DNA of 31,139 bases from Pseudobutyrivibrio sp. UBA1225 (GTDB lineage Bacteria > Bacillota > Clostridia > Lachnospirales > Lachnospiraceae): NCBI GenBank assembly GCA_002309345.1, contig DBWZ01000028.1, forward strand, positions 1 through 31,139, given 5' to 3'. Of the stretch, positions 31,071 through 31,139 are shown piece by piece; position 1 is the stretch's first letter; the number at the start of each line of letters is the position of its first letter. The notes under the pieces are model-generated. The model was given only the letters and a program-made list of their open reading frames with translations, did not search any database and was not told the DNA's origin. The position numbers were made by a program, and so were the translations under genes.

Positions 31071-31097
31071 CTAAAATTTTTCACATTAAAATTTTAG
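31071..31097 (+). terminator. AT-rich hairpin after the large lipoprotein gene
   Basis: A perfect ten-pair CTAAAATTTT/AAAATTTTAG stem has a seven-base loop and lies 25 bases after the stop codon. No long T-run follows. The remaining 40 bases to the window edge show nothing I can name. Confidence 0.45.
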
Positions 31098-31139
31098 ATT
31101 TCAAACTACTAATACAAGAAAGAGTTTTGCTACGCAAAA

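Noticed and set aside
1..31139. CRISPR arrays, tRNA or rRNA genes, transposase genes
   Set aside because: None was seen by reading the intergenic regions; the regular spacing at 26260-26346 is an operator set and not a CRISPR.

Overview
The window looks like chromosomal DNA of a low-GC Firmicute of the family Lachnospiraceae. Butyrivibrio or Pseudobutyrivibrio-type relatives are my best guess from protein style and gene order, but this is inference only. Ribosome sites are strong AGGAGG types, three genes appear to start with TTG, and most housekeeping genes lie on the minus strand.

Bases 1-5700 hold translation and protein-export genes on the minus strand. These are ylxM-ffh-rpsP-khpA (SRP GTPase, ribosomal S16, KH RNA-binding protein), then rimM-trmD (16S maturation, tRNA m1G37), then rplS with its own promoter and terminator. 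A threonine dehydratase gene lies at the end of the neighbouring smc-ftsY unit. It is separated from ylxM by a 190-base multi-stem element and by a terminator that overlaps the ylxM promoter. Bases 5700-12600 carry the plsX-acpP-rnc-smc-ftsY operon (lipid precursor synthesis, RNase III, chromosome condensation, SRP receptor), led by a clear promoter at 12562-12590.

The usual upstream partners of that operon, DUF177 and rpmF, sit at 15537-16248. Two AT-rich genes of unknown function (12663-14417 and 14558-15370) separate them from plsX. Next come ackA and, divergently, tmcAL, then a membrane protein/response regulator/histidine kinase operon. A plus-strand pair follows: a CheY-like receiver and a protein that joins MshEN-like repeats to a CheX-like phosphatase domain. 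After it comes thrC.

Bases 24800-28500 form a second AT-rich accessory island. It contains a proline/serine-rich protein, a HipB-type repressor with three evenly spaced operators and a collapsed hipA, and a two-gene unit of unknown proteins whose first gene has a one-base frameshift. Two lipoprotein genes follow on the plus strand, the second ending in a DUF3298-like domain.

The main novelty candidate is a dispersed set of unknown genes (14417, 15370, 25616, 28478/27663) whose starts are preceded by one shared motif. On the minus strand it reads AAATGGAAAAAAA, then about 10 bases, then a T-run and GAATAGT or GATATAG. A further orphan copy lies at 31056-31068. Several of these proteins have no signal peptide but carry lysine-rich or lysine/cysteine-rich ends, internal repeats and acidic or proline/serine-rich tracts. 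This suggests a co-regulated and possibly exported or membrane-targeted protein set.
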